From: Flabesymbios commensalis
Taxonomy: Eukaryota; Annelida; Polychaeta; Terebellida; Flabelligeridae
Direction of reading: 5' to 3'
NCBI GenBank assembly: GCA_964017125.1
Contig: OZ024903.1
Span: 86,440,747-86,504,746, forward strand
DNA: 64,000 bases
The notes under the pieces were generated by a model. It did not search any database. It had not been told where the DNA came from and worked only from the letters and a program-made list of their open reading frames with translations. Positions within the stretch are counted from its first letter, which is position 1. Each line of letters begins with the position of its first letter. This document shows, piece after piece, positions 59,200 through 64,000 of the stretch. Both the position numbers and the translations under genes were made by a program.

Positions 59200-60040
59200 A
59201 GCTAAGCTAAATCCCGAGTTTGCTGCACCCCCTCCAAAGAACGTAGGTTTCTCACTTAATTATAAATGTTTATTTGGTACAATTAGTTTCGAAACATTAC
59301 CCTCTGGAAAAATGTCTGAAAGAAAAAAAATCACCTTTGAAAAAATTAAGATTATTCAAAAGTTCAAATTTTAATTTATGCCTCCATAAACATCAATTAT
59401 TACACTCTAATAGTTTTTACCGTACATAATTATACTTTTAAATACGGACCAGGTGAAATTTGCACTATTTATTATGTTTTTTGTCAGCTACAAGTGAGCA
59501 CATGGCAATGTTCTCATTTCCACCAGCACTATGACTGACTGCAGGAAATGGTCCTCAAAAGGTATTTCGGACACTTGAAAAGGTAATATTTTTAAAAACT
59601 GGTGAACCAAAGAAACAGAATAGACCATAAAACCTATGTTTTTCTAGGGGTGCAGCAAAATCAAAATTTTCAGAATCAGCCCTAGAACTGACGTTAGCAT
59701 AGTGGGAGTAAAAAATTAAAATGTTTCATGATGCTGTCTACATGGCAACTACTTTTCACCCCAATGAGAAGAAAAAAAACACTTTGAAGCAAACAGTATT
59801 TACTTTCACAGTTAACAGCTGATAACAATAATGATCGGCGTACCAATTAATAACATAGAATTATTTCTGTCTGCAAACACTGTCTTTGTGCAGTTATACC
59901 AGTGTTGTAAAGAACTTTTCCACAGTCATTGTAAAAGCCCGCGACGAGTACGGTCCCACCGTACTGTTAAGATAAATGACGTGACTGAATACAACTATGA
60001 CCCCTTGTTAAGATAACATCATCCTCTTTGAAACAAATAG
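59200..60040. other. Intergenic, nothing recognised
   Basis: No similarity seen. Confidence 0.35.
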
Positions 60041-60045
60041 TGCTA

Positions 60046-60153
60046 CTCAGCAGACAAGATACGTTAAACCAATGCGATTTAATGTTGGGACGACGTCGGA
60101 GACGGCGGACCAACAATAAATCGGCATTGGTTTAACGTGTCGTGTTTGCTGGG
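60046..60153. mobile_element. Complete hairpin MITE (CCCAG family)
   Basis: 108 bp from CTCAGCAGACAAGATACGTT to GTGTCGTGTTTGCTGGG. The arms CGTTAAACCAATGC and GCATTGGTTTAACG pair; the centre GACGTCGGAGACGGCGGACC is well kept. Confidence 0.8.
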
Positions 60154-60159
60154 ATATAT

Positions 60160-61050
60160 CCCATACTGTCTACAGTGAAAGTAATGGATGACGCCCTCTC
60201 ATTCCAATACAAGATAACAGACTTCAGCAATATTCATTTCCGTCAGGGCAAAAACGCCCGTAGTAGCTGTCAATTCGACCTTTATTTTGACATTTAGAAT
60301 TGACCGTTTACACTGGATGATTTCTTATGGAAATTAAAATTTAGGAAATATTTTTTTCACATTCAAACTATTTTCCCGTAATTTGTAGTTAGCAATACCG
60401 GTAGAGTATACTATAAATTGTATTTATATTATTATAATATAGTGTGTATTAAGACTGATATTAAGGCTACATTATGGGGAGAAGAGATACATAATTAATA
60501 AATGAATCATTTCTTCATATTACATTGAAAATTACATGTAGAAAATAAGCTGAAACAGTTTAACATAGGGTTAAATCAATCATGCTTTCAAACACACATA
60601 CAGTAGGCTTTCAGACAGTAGAGCCAGGTCGATAAACTACAGTAGGCCTACACACGAATTGTATTATTCAAGCAAGCGGGATGACAGGCCTAAAGTAGTT
60701 AAAAATGTTTAAAGTAGTTTTAGCACTTCTAAAATTTGAGAAAAAATAATAATACTAAATTATATTAACATGATTAAAGAGTCTAAATAACCAAAAATAA
60801 ATAGAATATTATACGGAATACTAATTATGGGAATTCAATCACCAGTGGTCACTTTGAAAATAATGTAAGTTATTAATAAACAGACAACAAATCCATTTTA
60901 ACCATCTTAAATTCAACCATCTTAAATAGTCTTAGTTGTAACAGACAACAGTTCTGTCACTTCCTGTTATCAACGCGCAAAATGACATTAAATGCAATTA
61001 TATCAATGCCAAAAGTAACAAGTGTAAAAACATACCCATAGTATTATAAT
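60160..61050. other. Intergenic, nothing recognised
   Basis: AT-rich; no gene. Confidence 0.35.
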
Positions 61051-61056
61051 TCACTA

Positions 61057-61150
61057 CCCAAGAAACAAGACACCTTGATCTAATGTTGTTTTCATGTTGA
61101 CCTATCGTTAAAACAACATGGTATCAACTCTTCGTGTTTGTATTAATGGG
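61057..61150. mobile_element. MITE copy (CCCAG family)
   Basis: CCCAAGAAACAAGACACCTT, TAATGTTGTTTTCATGTTG, AAAACAACATGGTATCAAC, CTTCGTGTTTGTATTAATGGG; shortened centre. Confidence 0.65.
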
Positions 61151-61948
61151 TGGGGGGGGGGGGGGGAAGTAAAGAAAAGCATCCAACATTTCATTGCATA
61201 CAAGAACCAACTTTGATGTTTAGGTAATAAAGAACATAAATGCACAGTTGTTGTGTTGGTGTCAACTCAAGAAGCAGAGGACATTAAGCCAGTGCTGGAT
61301 CAATTCTGAGCAAAAATTCTGGCTTTGTCTATAATTGAATTAACGCTGGGCTTCTGCAAAACCTAGTTACCCACGTGAACCGATATGTTGGCCAAACTTT
61401 GCCTAAATGTTGTACTGGATATCTCAGATGATGCTGCCAAAGCATTTACAAAACTTTTGCATTTAATGACAACTGCCCCTCAATACTATGAAATTTTACA
61501 TTGCAGTGTACTTTCAAGAATATGCCCCAAGAGACACAATAGACTAGAAGAAGGTTGTATCATGTCATGTTAAGTTTTTAAGTTAGAAACAACTATTAAT
61601 AAATACAATTTGGTTTCTCTCACCACATACAAGTAATTTGTACTAGCATTGAGTTGACATTAAAGCCACAGTCCACTATCAGGCTTGTTTATATACACCA
61701 GGTGTTGCTCATCTTGATTATATCTGTAATGCGCAGTGCCTTCTGGGTATGCCCATAACCTTCTATAGGTGCAGAGGGAACTACTTGAATTTTTGGATCT
61801 TCTGTAGATAAATCCTAATAGTAGATAGGCAAGCTAATGACTTCACCTATAAAATGGTCACATAGCAAGTCTTTTGATGATCATATAGTATGCTTCACAC
61901 ATACCATTGTATGATGAGTGATGCTCATTAACTTACAATTGTCAACAA
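61151..61948. other. Intergenic, G-run and possible MITE remains
   Basis: A G-run at about 61,151-61,167. Pieces near 61,283 and 61,340 (CAGTGCTGGATCAA, ATTAACGCTGGGC) may be MITE relics. The 62-codon open frame at 61,385-61,573 resembles nothing known. Confidence 0.35.
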
Positions 61949-61953
61949 TTTAA

Positions 61954-62193
61954 CCCTTGTGCAGCTAATACTGTATATATATGTTTTCATGCAAATTTCA
62001 GACTCAATCGAAGACCACTAACATTTGTAACATATATTGTAGTAGATGCTCAGTTAATCAAAAAATCTAATTTGGGAGATGTCTATTTTTCATAAATAAT
62101 ATTTTTTTCATTCATTCGAAGCTGGAAATTGCAAAAGCAATTCCAGCTTCAAATGAATGAAAAATACTCGCAAACAAATCTGCAGTACAAGGG
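61954..62193. mobile_element. TTAA-flanked MITE with internal hairpin
   Basis: Left TTAA|CCCTTGTGCAG and right CTGCAGTACAAGGG|TTAA (TTAA at 61950-61953 and 62194-62197). The centre 62,107-62,166 is a near-perfect palindrome (CATTCGAAGCTGGAA..TTCCAGCTTCAAATG). The last 30 bases including the TTAA are duplicated to 62,227. The CCCTT ends resemble those of the 4.5 kb TTAA transposon. Confidence 0.75.
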
Positions 62194-62229
62194 TTAATAG
62201 TAATCAAATCTGCAGTACAAGGGTTAATA

Positions 62230-63050
62230 GTAATACACCTTTTGCTTACCGAGTGAGTGGCTAATAATTGACACTTGTAAAATAACATCACACTATCAAA
62301 CTATATCCATATATTAAGTTACATTAGTCAATAATACGAATGGTTAAATTCTATTTTTTTTGTTTGGATATCATAGATTAGTGTATGTTATTCTTTATAA
62401 TGTAACTCTATATTACAGGCTCCTATTGATTCCCATTATAACACTGCCGGAGACACTCCGTAAATTTTTTTTTACTCATTAAAAAATAATAATATAAGAG
62501 TAAATATAATGCCCACTGACTTCGTAAAATATGTAGTTCCCCCTAGCATAATGTACAGGGTTCCTCTGCCCTGAATTATACATATACCAACAATGTATTA
62601 TATGTCAAAGATTAATTTCTGATAGCAAGCAAAAATTGTGAGAATGGGAAAATTCTGTTTTCGTTTAAATAATAAAATATTTACTGATACATTCCCCTGA
62701 AAAAACTTGATTTATTAGAAAATGATCTATCTTTTGGCAAGCCAGGGATGATAGTCGACTAGATAAATTCATGACAAAAAGGGAGAAACTGTGGATCAAC
62801 AGATGACAAAAAAATGGAAATCCAAATATCTGTGGAGTTGTATCATCCCTGCTAGCAAAGCCCTTCTGCTACAGTTTATCAGTTAATGTTTTCAGGATCT
62901 CTTTGAGACCTCCGATATTTTCATTCAGTAAGAATAAAACAGCGCTGAACTGATGCGCAACCATATACAATATCACCGGTTGATCATTCAGCACAATATA
63001 GATGCTACCCACATTCAATGACATCCTCTTAGAACTTAGTCTGCCATATG
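62230..63050. other. Intergenic, nothing recognised
   Basis: No gene or repeat could be supported. Confidence 0.35.
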
Positions 63051-63055
63051 CATAT

Positions 63056-63163
63056 CCAGTAAATGTGAGGCGTTGACACAAAGTTGTTTTAATGTTGGGC
63101 CAGCTTCGTAGAAGGTGGACCAGCATTAAAACAACATTGGGTCAATGGCTCGTGCTTACTGGG
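63056..63163. mobile_element. Complete hairpin MITE (CCCAG family)
   Basis: 108 bp from CCAGTAAATGTGAGGCGTTG to CTCGTGCTTACTGGG; arms GTTGTTTTAATGTTGG and CAGCATTAAAACAACATTGG. Confidence 0.8.
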
Positions 63164-63169
63164 TAAGAG

Positions 63170-64000
63170 GCATATATGAGACACAAGTCATAAAAAGAAG
63201 GTGGTATAAGAAAACCGGTTAAGTTTGTGACAAAGGGACATTGTTGCTCAGACTATGCATACTTAATTCTGTGTTTCACATGCCGGTGGTTTTCAAGTCC
63301 ACAAAACACATACTAGTCTCTCTAAAAAACACAAACTGCTGAAATATTTATACAACAAGCGACGACCATCAAAACATAATGAGGTATACATGTGTTTAAA
63401 AATTGTATGAGCGACATTCACAAAAAAACACAGAATTAATTACGTAAAGCCTTAACAGTGAATATCCATGGTATGTTCTGAATATACACCCTTCTATATA
63501 CAGTACCGGGTATATAGTGATAAGTGTATACAGTGATCACAACATTCATGTTGATATAATTACATATATACAAGCTTGAACAGGTGTATGCAGGTCCGAC
63601 TGCCTTTCAGGCAGCAAAAGTACAAACACTCGTATCTCCCTAGCTCTAAAACCCTAGTACAGCTATAATGATGGTGAAAAACATACAAGTATATTTCGAT
63701 CTTTAATGTACATGTACTAAATTAGATTTTTACACACTCAAAGTTGTGTCTCGCTACCATGACCCCAAAACTATAAAAATTACCCCAATTTGTTCACTAT
63801 GCTTATAAAACACATATTTCACCTTTAAGAACAGTTCTTCGATGTGCCAATAATGAAGTACGCAGATGGTCATAAATGTGACTAGCACCTTCAAAGTGCC
63901 ACACAAAAGTTGATGAGGATATTATATTTGTAATAGGGATGTGAAGCAAATTGTAAATAAATAATCTACTTTATTAAAATGTGATCTTAACAGTGTTTAA
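63170..64000. other. Intergenic, one hairpin-repeat half
   Basis: ACACTCAAAGTTGTGTCTCG at about 63,735 is the inverse of the motif at 39,495. Otherwise nothing was recognised. Confidence 0.4.

Noticed and set aside
61385-61573. Small protein gene of 62 codons
   Set aside because: No family resemblance, start context or splice evidence; length is within chance for this region.

Overview
The window looks like AT-rich, repeat-dense genomic DNA from a marine invertebrate deuterostome. An echinoderm fits best; a hemichordate or amphioxus is possible. Three things suggest this. Two tandem multi-exon NLR-type immune receptor genes lie on the minus strand. The palindromic word TAGGCCTA recurs dozens of times between genes. 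Hairpin MITEs, a YR-retrotransposon fossil and a LINE fragment fill much of the rest. The species is inferred, not proven.

Host genes. The NLR at 42,443-49,796 (-) has seven coding exons whose phases join without a break into a 1,215-residue TIR-NACHT-LRR protein. Its paralogue at 15,223-20,271 (-) keeps the NACHT, LRR and C-terminal exons. It has no TIR exon that I can find, its Walker A lysine reads Asn, and two frame-changing indels sit in the NACHT exon, so I call it a pseudogene. Both copies end in the same roughly 72-codon exon of a type I cannot name.

Mobile DNA, left to right. At 6,086-10,621 lies a 4.5 kb DNA transposon. It has TTAA on both sides, long inverted repeats of about 850-900 bp and a decayed gene for a multicopy PIN/FEN-like protein. 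It split a tandem repeat whose sister unit still shows the empty TTAA site. At 20.7-23.0 kb are elements ending in the core GGGGAGACCGGGGC. At 23.4-26.7 kb a pair of inverted arms encloses duplicated sequence. At 30.2-35.5 kb is a broken Ngaro/DIRS-type tyrosine-recombinase retrotransposon with an SGNH-hydrolase part and a 24-bp minisatellite. At 52.1-53.2 kb is a 5'-truncated LINE. At 56.7-57.8 kb is a six-unit tandem array of about 168 bp per unit. At 61.95-62.2 kb is a small TTAA-flanked MITE with a strong internal hairpin. About 18 copies or pieces of one hairpin MITE family (ends CCCAG..ACACG and CGTGT..CTGGG) are spread throughout.

The remaining stretches contain no gene that I can support. 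All coding calls rest on reading translations, splice motifs and remembered family patterns; no database search was run.
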